Shown in pieces: positions 10,488 through 21,974 of a DNA stretch of 64,000 nucleotides. The DNA lies in assembly GCF_963422355.1 (NCBI RefSeq), contig NC_085093.1:8444618-8508617 (forward strand), given 5' to 3'. The position numbers were made by a program, and so were the translations under genes. The DNA is from Corticium candelabrum. Taxonomy: Eukaryota; Porifera; Homoscleromorpha; Homosclerophorida; Plakinidae. How positions within the stretch are numbered: the stretch's first letter is position 1; the number at the start of each line of letters is the position of its first letter. The notes beneath the pieces are model-generated. The model saw only the letters and a list, made by a program, of their open reading frames with translations, was not told the DNA's origin and searched no databases.

Positions 10488-11034
10488 CGCGATACGCGGT
10501 CACGTCTTTTGTCCGTTCGCAACCGAAATCGGCACGCATACTCAGTACACAAAGAAGAAGGTTTGCGTAATAAATTTAAAATAATGCACAGGGTTCCCTC
10601 TCAAGGGGTCGACCCCCGCGTAAAATTTCTTGACAACGCAAACGCTACATATTCCAGTTCATTCGAACACACGCCCACGCCAGTTGTGTGTAGACCGTAC
10701 GCGTCGTCGTCCTTCGGAAAGCTTCGAGCAATCGAATATCTTTTGCCGATGGAACTTACTCTTCTCTAGCTAACTAGCGCTTTCGTTTCTCTCCAAATTC
10801 TGATTGCATTTGCACCAAATCCAACCTACACATTTTCTGCAGCAAGCGCTACACGAGGAGTGTGTCGATTTCTATCGAAACAAGCGCGAAGAGCAAGATT
10901 TGAATTCAGTTAGCACATCCGGGACCTCGCAACAAAAATTGCAACGTGACGTGTCCACACACGCTCAGACTGCGTCTTCCGTCAGAACACTACAGTAGCT
11001 TGCCCGTAAGAAGTACGGGGCATGGATCTAGTAC
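9763..11034. repeat. 1.27-kb imperfect palindrome with (AC)n/(GT)n core
   Basis: The left end (GTACTAGATCCATGCCCCGT) is the exact reverse complement of the right end. Matching blocks occur in mirrored order throughout: the upstream GAGGTCCCGGATGTGCTAA region with its mirror near 10910, the GGGTCGACCCC motif at about 10166 and 10608, CGAAATCG near 10232 and 10525. The arms are about 510 bp each. They end at a 75-bp (AC)n tract (10273-10347) and a complementary (GT)n tract (about 10410-10486), with a 60-base centre that includes GAGCTCTAGAGCTAGCTC. No coding frame is convincing; frames across it are dinucleotide artefacts. It looks like a foldback-type element or a former inverted duplication. 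Flanking target duplication is not clear. Confidence 0.9.
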
Positions 11035-12180
11035 TAGATAAAGAAACAACAATCTCTCAGTCATGCGTTTCATATAGAAATGAGGTGCTTCTAGAGTGTA
11101 TAAAGGGCAAAAAAGCTTTACTTTTGTCGGTATTTGAGAACTACCGACTATATACTACTTAGATACTACAGAAGGAGCTCCTTTTGAGAATTATCGACGT
11201 TTGGAGAAAAACAAGAGTTTGACGTTATTGCAGCTTCGTTAAAGAAGGAATTCCTTATTATTGGGGCGATAGATAGGCGTCTCGCTGTGGAAGAGCTGCG
11301 CGGCAGAAAGTGGAGAAAACCACAAGCGGCTTTGCACATGACATGTAGCTGGTTGGTGCGGTTGGCATATCCAGAATTTAGCAGCGAGTCCGCGATTACT
11401 CTAGCGTGGTCTAGCAAAGAAATTGATGATTACAGACTATTCTAGCGGTTTCACAGAATTGTGGTTACGTCAAACGACAGTCGCTTTGTTTGACTTTTGG
11501 TAGTCTGACAGTAGCGCGCTTGGAAGCAAAATAGTGTCCAAATTCGTAATAATTAATCTACGTCGCAACAAGTTAGTCGATTGATGGTTTTTTTCTTCAG
11601 AACTCGCGATATCATAGCCGTGAAAGCAAAGGTTTCGTGAAGGTACACCTTCAGTTACTAGTGCACAAATCTACTGTTTCTCTATCTCTTGCGTGTGTCG
11701 ATTTACATTAGTACCCAGTAACTGATTTGTTCCAAGTAATATATTTGAGATGACGATAAATTTAGAAAGTATTCAGCAAAAATACACCATGCACTGCAGT
11801 TGATGTCAGTTAGAAGCCGATAATTTTCTACGCTGCGTTCATCATGACTGGCGAACCAAGCACTCTGCAGTCAGTCTCACTTCACGTATTGAAAAACGTA
11901 TACAAAACTAAACACTATAGAAACAGATGTTTAGACTTGGACGGTTGAGCGTCTGCGCAGCAACAATTACGTGCAAAAAGTGCAGTCATAGACATCATCA
12001 GCAACCTACCATATCATTTTCTTCAAGAAGTTTGACCTTGTCAGCACGCCAGTATTTAAAGTTATGCTTTGATAGCAGTCAGCTGTATATACAAGGATCC
12101 ATAAAGCTGCTCTAACATATACCTCAGCTGATATAATTTGCTTGCTCTCTTTTAGTAGCAATTTGCTTCTTCTTTCTCCA
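11035..12180. other. Intergenic, one unexplained open stretch
   Basis: An 85-codon plus-strand frame without an ATG runs from about 11189 to 11446 after a TGA and ends in TAG. It is Trp-, Arg- and Leu-containing but unrecognised. No other structure is seen here. The 3' untranslated region of the minus-strand receptor gene probably occupies the right end. Confidence 0.3.
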
Positions 12181-15100
12181 TCATAGAACAGATCCCTTCA
12201 ATGCGCAGCGCGCAAAAATTACTTGATCCTTACTGGAAGGCTTTACATTGTTTATCTGACTGTTTGTTTCTTCCACCGACTCTGGTACGATTGTTGACAG
12301 AGTTGCATCCTGACAATTGCTTGACAAATTATGTGAACCTCTACTTCGACAGCACACAATTGCAAATAATGTGGCCAACATGATAACTCCAAATGGAACA
12401 CATACTGCCGTCAAAGCTGTTGGAATAACTAAAGGTACATAAAATCTGAATTAAGTTAGTCATAAAACAAAGTACATACCATTACTTGAGGAATGATCAG
12501 TATTTGGAGTATCCGTAAAATCAGATTTCATATCAAAATTATCATCAGATTTGCCTAAAGCATCTAGCGGTTACACGTACAAGAAAAAACGTCACAGTCC
12601 TTAGCTAACACTTACATGTTACTCCTACATTGGAAGCATGACAATCAGATGATCCCCAAGAGTGTATTTGACAATGATCCAGTCTGGTTTCACTTCCCTG
12701 ACATACAAACTTCTCCATTACAATGCGTTGATCCAAATTTCTGGTTAGTGTTTTTGACTCTCCCTCTTCAAAGCCAAGCTGTCGACAAATCACCTGAGCA
12801 GCGTTGTTGTCTAAGTTGTTGCCACATACAATGCTCCACTGGCCATCGTGATAAATTTCTACATAGCCTTCATTCTTGCGTCTAACTAAACCTTCTCTCT
12901 GTAGAGATGAATCTAAAGCACAATAATGGCTGCAAAATAGTGCAACAAGTATATACACGATACTCTTCTTACTTATGCAGTCATGCCCATGCATGAAAAC
13001 GGATTCACCACTGCAGATGCATTGGTATCCACTAACAGAATCCAACACACACAATTGCTTACATCCTCCATTATTTCTTGAGCAATTACCGGTCCTTCCT
13101 GCAGCAAAGACAAAAATACAAACATCCGTGTACAGACTGAACTAGTCCCATTCTCAACCATAAACATAAATGATTTCTGTAATTCAACAATAAAGCAAAT
13201 TTGAATGTTGGCAATACAGACAGAAGCTGTATTACCAAAAGTAATGGTACTGTTTTAGTTGCAGTCCATAACAGTCAAAAATTCAAAAATTGATATATAT
13301 TCTACAAATCATCTATTAAATACCTTGAGGTTGTTGAGCAGAGGAGGCAGTAATACCAAGCACTTCCTGAGATGCAATAACAAAATTATGTAACCGTTTG
13401 TTGGTAGGTCCATCCATCTTCAGACGACTAATTATACCATGACGATGACCCTGTTCACTTGTATTTTTCCATGACAGTATTAGATCTCTTCCTACCAATG
13501 TGATCCCAGTAAAGTGGACCTCTTTAGGAAGTTGTAAAACTATTTCTTTTGTTTTTCCATCAAAACAACTTCTTTCAATCTGCAAACAGATCAATAATCC
13601 TCATAAAAATCTAAAGCATGTCCTATACATGTAGGTGTACAGTACACAAACAACTAGACATCTGTAAATACCCTGAACACAAACAAACAATAGACACATA
13701 TGTTTAAATTGTACTTCATAAAACTTCAGTTACTTTTGGACATCCAGAGCTTCACCCGTGTACTCTTCTAAGATATGCTCCATAGGTATGGTGTGCCACA
13801 AGGTTTTGTGTGTTCAAAGTGTACTTACAGTCAGACCTCATTGTTCTGACGTGATAATTTCAGACTATCTCTTTCTTACTAAAATACACTAAAACAAATT
13901 TACAACTGCAGCAAAGTCTTGACGTCTAATTAATTAAATTAAGGTGGAATCTAGGTGAGAAGCTAGGATCAAGCATCGAATTTGGAAACTAGCTAGCAAG
14001 CCAAAAGAACTGTGTATGATTATATTGATAATCTATTTTATATAGCATTCTGTTGCTTTATGATTAGTGCTGTACTGAGATGGGATAAGTTTTATAGCTT
14101 CATTTGCCAAGCATCCTGAATCAGAGCACATACGTGCCACTTGCAGACTGTTTGTTTTAGAGACCTAGGATAGAAAGGCAAAGTTGCGTGCATATAGATT
14201 GTGCCATTTAAGCATGTGATGGGCGCATGATTGTTTTGTATTTCAAGCTTTAAATATCAAAGTAAGCTTCTAGTCATAAAGGTTGACATAGCTAAAGGAA
14301 GATATGTACAATCAGACTTCATTGTTCTGACCACACCATGTCCTGCTGGTGTTCGTCAGACTGATGTGACTAGCTTAGACGTCCATTTAAGCAACAAATT
14401 CCCCTTCTTTTTAACCTGAAGAATAAAGCTGTTTGCAGTCAACTTCATTGCTTCAGTGATGCTATCATAGTAAGACCAAATAATGCTCCAATGACCACTC
14501 ATGTAAGGATCGTTACAGACGTGCAGCTTTACATATCTGCTGGATAGATAATTAATATCCAAAAACAGAGTTATTCATAATTGCCATACAGTAGCTTGCC
14601 AACTGTCTTGACTTCAAGTAAGCCCAGTCCAAGCTCCTTTTGCAACACCATGCATTTATGCACGGGAGATTCACTCTCATGGCCCCACACCAAATGAGGC
14701 ACATAGATAGATAGATAGATAGATGTTTTCTTTATCCAGGGAAAACCTTCGGTATAGCCCCGATCTTCCAGGTACCCTGCCTTAAATATGTTACGAAAAC
14801 TAAACTATAAAAAAACACTACGAAAGAATACTAAACAATAATGAAAAAGTCAAGTAAAAATGTACGAAGTTTCTGTTTAAACAGACAAAAAAGTCTCCTG
14901 TCATTGATCTCAATGATGCTGGGAGAGAATTCCATAGCTGTTGGGATCTATGACTAGAAGATCGTTTCAGAGCTTCTGTTCGAGGTCTGCTGACATAAAG
15001 TCCCATATTAGACAACCTTGTGCTATAGCCTGTGTCAGATTGTCTAAACAAGACTGGAGTTCCATTGATGACATTCCATGCATCGCTCAAAATACTCGTT

Positions 15101-18100
15101 GAATCAAGGCGAGCTTGTGTCTGACCTAGTAGGGAGTAACGTGAAACTTTTGGTAGATTTCTTCGACCTTTCCTGTTCTTTCTCGAATCGGAATGACTGC
15201 AACAGCAACGGCTCGAAGTGCACGCTTTTCAATGCTCTCCAGTCGCTTGCTAATGCATTGTGAGCCGTCAGACCATGTGCTAGAGCAGTAATCCAGATCA
15301 GGTTGGACAAGACATCTAAAGTAGGCAGCCCTTGCATCATCCGTGAGATAGCGACCATATCTCCGGAGAACTCCTACTTTTCTAGATACCTTCTTTACGG
15401 TATAGTCCAGGCGATACTTCCAGCTTATGTTTTCATCAAATTGGACTCCAAGGTACCTTACATGAGTGACTGTGAAAAGTGGATGACTGTTAACTTTGAC
15501 GAAGAATTCTGATCTTGGTTGCTTGTCACGAAACTTTTTGAAACTGACAATACAACATGAAACTGTACTGACAATACAACATGAAACTGACAATACAACC
15601 AATAGGTGATCAGACATCTAGGGTCCATCAATAGACACTGAAAACTGGCAGCCCTAAAATACAGAGCCGGTGTACCTGGTCGACAGCTACGGCCATGGTA
15701 CAGGCTATATAATAGTTATGTAATTAATAGTAATAATTTGTTTTTCGAACTCTTTGTGTCACTGTTTGACACTGTATATATGCAGACCCTCTTTCTTCGT
15801 TCCCAGTTGTATTACTGGTCTATTTGATTTTCTTCATTGCAATAATAATTTGCCTGCAAACAAATACTGTACCATTGGATTGAAACAACTACTACACACC
15901 CAAGAATCGGTGTCTTTAGTTTTTCCAAGAAATAATGTTAATATTAACCACAACAAAATTTCAGTGATACAGCATGGGGCAAAGAATTCAAGTCACGTGG
16001 TTAATCCGGCGTTAACACGATAGGCCGGACCAATCTGAATCTGCTTCTGTTGGCTCTGAAGCAAGAAATCATGCTTTGCAATCACTGCTTTGAAATATTA
16101 ATAATTTAGTAATTGTACACTTTTACAGTTTTTCAAATTCTAGGCCGTGTTTCCACTATCTGCACCTTAAACTAGTTTAGCTTAAACGTGTTTAAAAACT
16201 AAACCAGTTCAAGAAAGTGACTGTTTCCACTAGCAACTTGCACATCTGGGATGTACAAAACAAATCGCCTGGAAACGCCTTATTTCAAAGTATCGGGCTG
16301 TTCTGTCGTAGAGTCAGAGCAACTGCTAGTTGTTACTGATTTAGCATCTGCTAGTAGGAATTTTGCATGTCGATGACCAAGAACCACCGTCTTCTTTCTG
16401 TCTGTACTTTCTGATTTCTTTCCTTTAGTTAATTAATGACCCTTACATCTTTTAATTAAGGCAATCCTATCCCAGAATATAACCGGTTTAGCACAGGTGG
16501 AACAAGTCAATCCTTACAGAAGCACTGTCCAGATGTTTTGCACGCTGGTGCCTCAGATACCAGATTGGAAAAATGTATACACGAAATCAAAATCTCGAAA
16601 TCAGAGAACTTAGCACAACAACGCTAGTAAGATGTGATACCCTACCACAAACTCTACACTCTTACAGCACAGAATTTTTGAACTCATAACATAACATGAG
16701 TTTGGGTCGGTGCAAACAGCGATTGCCAGAGATAGCTTATTATCCTGCACGTGGAAACATGTGAAAATGCCCATTCACAAAGTAAGTGTTCACAGCTGTG
16801 TTTGTTCATGCACTTCAGATTGCATTCAAGACAGAAATAGTGGAAATATCGTATTCTGCAATGGTGTGCAAGTGGAAGCAGAACTGCAAGGGCCGTGCCA
16901 ATGTTTCTGCGCAAAAGCTGTACAGCTGAAAAAATGCTCCCACATTCACTGTAGTTCAATTTTCACACGTCCATAGCACATAGGCAACAATCATGGCAGA
17001 CATAAACTACTTAACGGGAAGACATCTAGCACTAGCTAGAGTACTGGTACAATCCACATATCTACACATTCTATATAGTGAACGCCCTAGCAGAACACAT
17101 GACACTCTATTTCTTGACTCACAGCCTCCTGTTCTCATCTATCTCGCACACTAGAAAGGTGTGTCTTGAAGCATGCACGTAATCTGGACAGTGCTCCTTT
17201 AAACCAGGGGTGTGCACGCATTTCGCTATTCTCCACCTGATTCGGTTGAGCTCACCCAAACTCCACAAACTAATCCAGTGGGATGGTGAATTAATTTGTG
17301 CAGTTTGGATGAGCTCAACCAGATTAGGTTGTGGAGATAAAGAAACCCAGTAGAGGTCCAACATCAACAGATTAGGTTGTAGAGAATAAAGAAATGCTCC
17401 CCAGTTTAGCTTAAACCACTTGTTAAACTGGTTTAGGTGCTAGTGGAACCAAGCTTCTAGTGCTTCACAAGGTACACCAAACGTCCATTTCTTATCTTAT
17501 ACTCAGACACAAATCAGCCGACAGATTGTTGACACATATAGCTAATATATTCATTTCATGACAAACGCCATATACATGTACTAGAAATATCACACTGCAC
17601 CAATTCCTTACCTTAGCATAGGCACCCATTGACACTATTCCAGCAATGACCCAATAGATCTTCCGATTGTGACTATCTAATACCAAACCAGTAACATACC
17701 CACCACCAGACAGTCTGACAAGTGTTTTCAGATTGCGTCCACTCATTGATGCTTTCATAATTTTACTATCTCTCCAATCAGTTAAATACATATCACTACA
17801 AAGACATACCCATCAAGAGAGTGAGCTAGTGTACTTAATTAAATTCATAAAAACATACCCAGAGGGAGGATCAAGAGCAATAGATCCTGGACCATTTAGA
17901 CCGGATATAATAACAGCACCATAGGTGCCCTGATTGTTCAACACTGCAACGACACCTTCATCTGAACTATAAGTGTAATAGATATTTCCTGTCATCCAGT
18001 CCAGTGCTATGCCTTTCAGATCAGCTGCAGAGGAAGTCACTCGAGCAACTACCGTTTTCCTCCTGGTTTCCAAATCCGCTTTCCCAATGGTGTTATCAAC

Positions 18101-18370
18101 TCTATTCAACCAATATACAGCTTCTTCACTTGAGCTGTAGTGAACTGCCTCCGTTTTAACTTGTTCAATGGTTAGAACCGTAGAAATACTCCCGTTCAGC
18201 CACCTGCTCTGAATTCTAGTGGCTTCAGCAATCAGTAAGAAGCTGTCCGGAATAGTACCTACAGAACAGACAATTGACGTCATCTAAACAACGAAATCAA
18301 ACACCTGCTGGGAAGCTATCAACACGATTCTTCAAACACAAATTCAGAGACATCTCATTAGTCATTGTAG
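12181..18370 (-). CDS. YWTD beta-propeller / EGF / SRCR single-pass membrane receptor
   Basis: Exons in transcription order: about 18370-18305, 18258-17859, 17795-17612, about 14539-14416, 13579-13324, 13098-12973, 12912-12616, 12554-12480 and 12428-12181 (stop). The first exons give LDL-receptor-type propeller repeats (KGIALDWMTGNIYYTYSSD, DMYLTDWRDSKI, GLVLDSHNRKIYWV). Then come an EGF-like module (NCSRNNGGCKQLC) and an SRCR domain (VEIYHDGQWSIVCG, VICRQLGF, later DHCQIHSWGSSDC). An acidic linker, a hydrophobic helix (VIMLATLFAIVCC) and a tail of about 60 residues follow. Splice phases agree at all junctions except 17612 to 14539, where an exon may be missing; that intron holds a LINE and a TIR element. 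The first exon is uncertain: the first in-frame ATG follows a hydrophobic, signal-like stretch, so the true start may be further upstream. A cell-surface binding role is inferred; the ligand is unknown. Confidence 0.82.
14703..15640 (-). mobile_element. 3' end of a non-LTR retrotransposon (Jockey/CR1-like RT)
   Basis: The minus-strand frames read the region after the RT catalytic core: VRYLGVQFDENISWKY, then a segment ending in LDYCSSTW, and RSSSHRSQQLWNSLP. The block LGVxxDExxxW is typical of Jockey/CR1/L2-type LINE polymerases. The frame is broken near 15100. The element ends in a (TAGA)n tail at 14703-14724, as expected for a LINE 3' end. It lies in an intron of the propeller/SRCR receptor, in the same orientation as that gene. 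Confidence 0.85.
16143..17454. mobile_element. 1.3-kb non-autonomous TIR element with 5-bp target duplication
   Basis: The left end (GGCCGTGTTTCCACTATCTG) and right end (reverse complement GCTTGGTTCCACTAGCACC) are related and continue into matching CCTTAAACTAGTTTA / CCTAAACCAGTTTA sequence. TTCTA lies at both 16138-16142 and 17455-17459. No transposase is recognisable inside. It sits in the receptor intron. Confidence 0.8.
17231..17336. repeat. 106-bp hairpin inside the TIR element
   Basis: CTCCACCTGATTCGGTTGAG at the left matches, in reverse complement, the block ending GGTTGTGGAG at the right, with GAGCTCA in both arms. The right arm's AGATTAGGTTGT is repeated again at about 17369. Confidence 0.8.
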
Positions 18371-19173
18371 CGAGAATAGCCAAACAACAAAATAAAACTG
18401 AACTGAAAACGCTTAGTTGTGGCTGATTCTTGCAATGTAAGGCGCCACATCCGCTTCCCGGCGGCCACTAACTACGTCAATCACCACATTGATGAAGGCG
18501 TGGTTTCTGTTATGAGAGTGCGCTGCCACCAAGGCCATAAGCCAAAACTAAGGCTATCGATCTGATAGAAGATTTCTAAATCGGCCATTCGTGTCTCTCT
18601 CAAGCAGAGCTGTGCCAGGGAAGAACAGTGACCGTTCAAGCGACCAACCGGAAACAGTAAGGGGCGTAACTAGAGCTAGAGCAGTGATTATATACCAAAG
18701 CAATGATCGAGAAGAGATAAATGAAGAAGAAAACACCATGAACACGCAGATCCAAGAATCATCGTGGATGGGCTACGAATCACGTGACTCTACGAATATG
18801 ACACGTGAGGGAAGTTCGACTAGATAAATAAGTGTTATGTAGATTCTTTAATTAATTTGTAATTAGCTAATCACTACGTGGTGACTTGTAATTAGAGTCC
18901 CTTAGTTGCCATGGAAACTATGGCATGATAGTTACGACACCTGTAATTTCTGAATAAAAAACCAGTATTGTAATCTTTCATCTCCCAAACAAGTAATTTA
19001 CGACTGCCGCGTCCCAACCTGTGCATATCGTAGGCTTACATAAATTTATTATGTTTTCACGCCACACCTGAAATTTTGCAGGCTCTGCTAACGTGCGCTA
19101 TTTCACACGTCACACATTATGGTGGATGTTGGTTTCACTGTTTGCGGAGGAATTACTGCCGTAGAAGACCAAC
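18371..19173. promoter_or_regulatory. Divergent promoter interval between receptor gene and CNOT6
   Basis: About 0.8 kb separates the 5' ends of the minus-strand receptor and the plus-strand CNOT6 start. No TATA box, repeat or coding exon stands out. CACGTG-like sites (CACGTGAC near 18781 and CACGTGAGG near 18803) occur. A bidirectional promoter is inferred from layout only. Confidence 0.35.
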
Positions 19174-21922
19174 ATGTCCGAAAGACCTGGAACTAGAGTG
19201 AAATATGATCCACCAGACCCACGCCGAGCGTACACGATTATGTCGGAAGAGGAGAGACAAAGCGGCAAGAAAACGAACTGGCACGAGATCGAAATCACTG
19301 GCTCTGTCCGCAGTCTCAGCCCAGAGTTGTGGAAATTGCATTTTCTGACCTCGCTCTTTCTAAACAACAACAATTTGTCTCGACTGCCGGCCGAGGTGTC
19401 TCACTTGAAGTGTCTCGCTCATTTAGATGTTTCTTGCAACAAACTGCGCAGTCTGCCGGTTGAACTCGGAGACATGATCCAACTGAGAGAACTGCTTCTG
19501 AACAACAACTCGCTTAGGGCGCTACCCTACGAGCTGGGCAGACTGTTTTTGCTGCAGACGCTCGGTCTTAGTGGCAATCCTCTCTCTCCTGAGGTGATCA
19601 ACATGGTGAAGGAGCCGAACGGCACCAACAGACTTCTTACATTCATGCTTGACAATCTGAGTGGTAAGATGAAGACATATGGTATAGTGTGAGGATCTTG
19701 TTAAATGCTGCTAATCGAGCTGTGAGGCAGACAGGCAGGCAGACAGGCAGACAGTAGGCTATGTTGCACAATGTGATCCTGCAGTGGGTAAAGCAATCTG
19801 TGCCGTTGTTGTTGTCCACACAAAAAATTGCCATATCTGAGCAAGTAGTAATCACCATTGAAACATTGAAAATGAAAACACAGGAGCTCTACAAACATAC
19901 TGGTGCTGACAAAGACTCCAGTGGCGAGATAAGGTTAGTTTTGGATGAGGTTTGGCCATAATAATACTGGATGCATTATTGTAATTGGTAAACTATATAT
20001 TTACAGCCTTGTCCTCTAATCTTTTAGTTTGTCTAGGGAACAAGTCTGAAAATCGAACTTATGTTGTAACTTGCTTCCAACAAGCCAAAATTAGATATGT
20101 TGAAATTTACATAATCACAACTACAAATGTGGTTGTTGGCCTTCCATGAAGTGTGGAGGAGAACTGTAAGGAAATGATCTTTCTGCCTCCTAGTGATATG
20201 TTACTATAGCAACCAATCTTGTGCAAACAAACTTTTAATTACTAATAGTCTGCAATTACGTTTATCATGTTATGTGGCAGTGAGTGCCTATAACACTTTG
20301 CTCCCAGAGAGCTGTCCAAGGGCGTATTTGTTTGGGACTACCTTTTTTCTGGAAAAGGTTAGGTTGGATGGAGTGGAAAGAGACAGGATACGTTTACCAA
20401 TTGAACAGAATCTTTCTGAAACGAGATAGACGAGGCGGTAACAGAGCTATATGCGCATGCGTAGCATCTTTCTAAATAAAAATTATAAAATTATTGACTA
20501 GAAAACACAATCAATGACAGTGAGGTAACGTAAGACTAATTTATTGTACATTAGATGCATTACCATGTCGGTAGGCTAAATTTTTCGGCAAATTCTGCGT
20601 ATAGGAGAATCAGTGCCTTTGTATCAGAATCACTCCATGTGTGTGGTCTTTGTCATAGCATCCACGTTTCCACCTGTTAGAATGTCTACTAACTCTTCGG
20701 GAGTTTGTTCTGCCGAGCATGAGAAATCAGCTGCCATTCTTTGAAATTTTTGCGTGGGCAATCCAGAATATGCGCAGATACTGGTCTGGAAATGCTAGGC
20801 TAAGCGAATGTGTTGATTTGGAAGGTTGAAACAACGGACACAAGTTTTATATGTCTATAGGTGCGTTTTCTATCCTTTCTATCTGTATTGATGGTAGGAT
20901 AGGTCAGAAAGTCTATCCGCTCTATCCTTTTTCGGAAACAGAAAAGTTACCAATCGAACAGCGTACATACCTTTCCAGTCTATCTCTTTCTGGAAAGGTT
21001 TGGGAAACTGTTCATGCTATCCAGAAAAAGAAAGGTGCCCAATCGAACACGCTAGCGGGCCTTTCCACTCTATCTGTTTCTAGAAAGGTCCCAAACGAAT
21101 ACGCCCCAAGTAACCATCTAGCTTTCTGCTCTTTCTACTTACAAAATGCATGCTCAAAATTATACTGATAGTTGGTCTAGTCTTTCTAGTGAAAGGCGCA
21201 TCAAGCTGTCAATTTTCTCTTCAGACAAACGGTTCTATAGTTTTGTCATTACTGCTAAACCAATCAGAATTTAGAGCCAACATTCCAGGTCTAAGACACT
21301 GATTGGCTTAGAAGGATATTTTCGAAATCATTTTAGTATCGTTCTGGTCTTGAAGTTCAAGGCTAGCAGATAGTTAGTCTTGTGCACAGCCCCTCTTAAT
21401 GTGTGTGCGAGGAACGGAGAAGGGCGGTGCCCGCACGTGAAAAAAGAGGGTCTGTTTGAATCTCAGCAGCATAATTGGGAACGGAAAAGAAGTAACTAAT
21501 GCCTGACAGAGTCTCTTTAGCATGCATAGCACACGCCTGTCTTGGGTGATGGCTAGCTATTGTGTCACTCAACACGCTGTGAAGCTGAGACATCATATAT
21601 TGTTGCATGCGCATTGTTCTGTAGAGTGTACTTAGCAGATCATGTAGTTCACTAAAAGGGGACAGAGACTGAAGAGATCGAAAAGTAACAGTAGGTCACT
21701 CCCTCCTACTGGGGTAAGGAGCTTGAGATTCGAATGCCGTTCCAGTTGGCAGCTGTATAACTACCAGATGCTCTTGTTTCAAAAACGTACTCCCTTGTAC
21801 TGATTTCTGTGCTTGCCCTAACTGTGCTAATCCCGTAACCTCTGCAGTGCAAGAAGATGACCATTATTGTTCTGATGGAGAAACATCAGAGCTTCCTTAG
21901 GACAGTTGATGGTAGTTGAAAT

Positions 21923-21974
<52 letters not shown>

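Noticed and set aside
10105..10769. Several open frames of 80-190 codons across 9.9-10.8 kb
   Set aside because: They are Cys-Val or Thr-His runs from the (AC)n/(GT)n tracts and exist on both strands; no protein signal outside the repeats.
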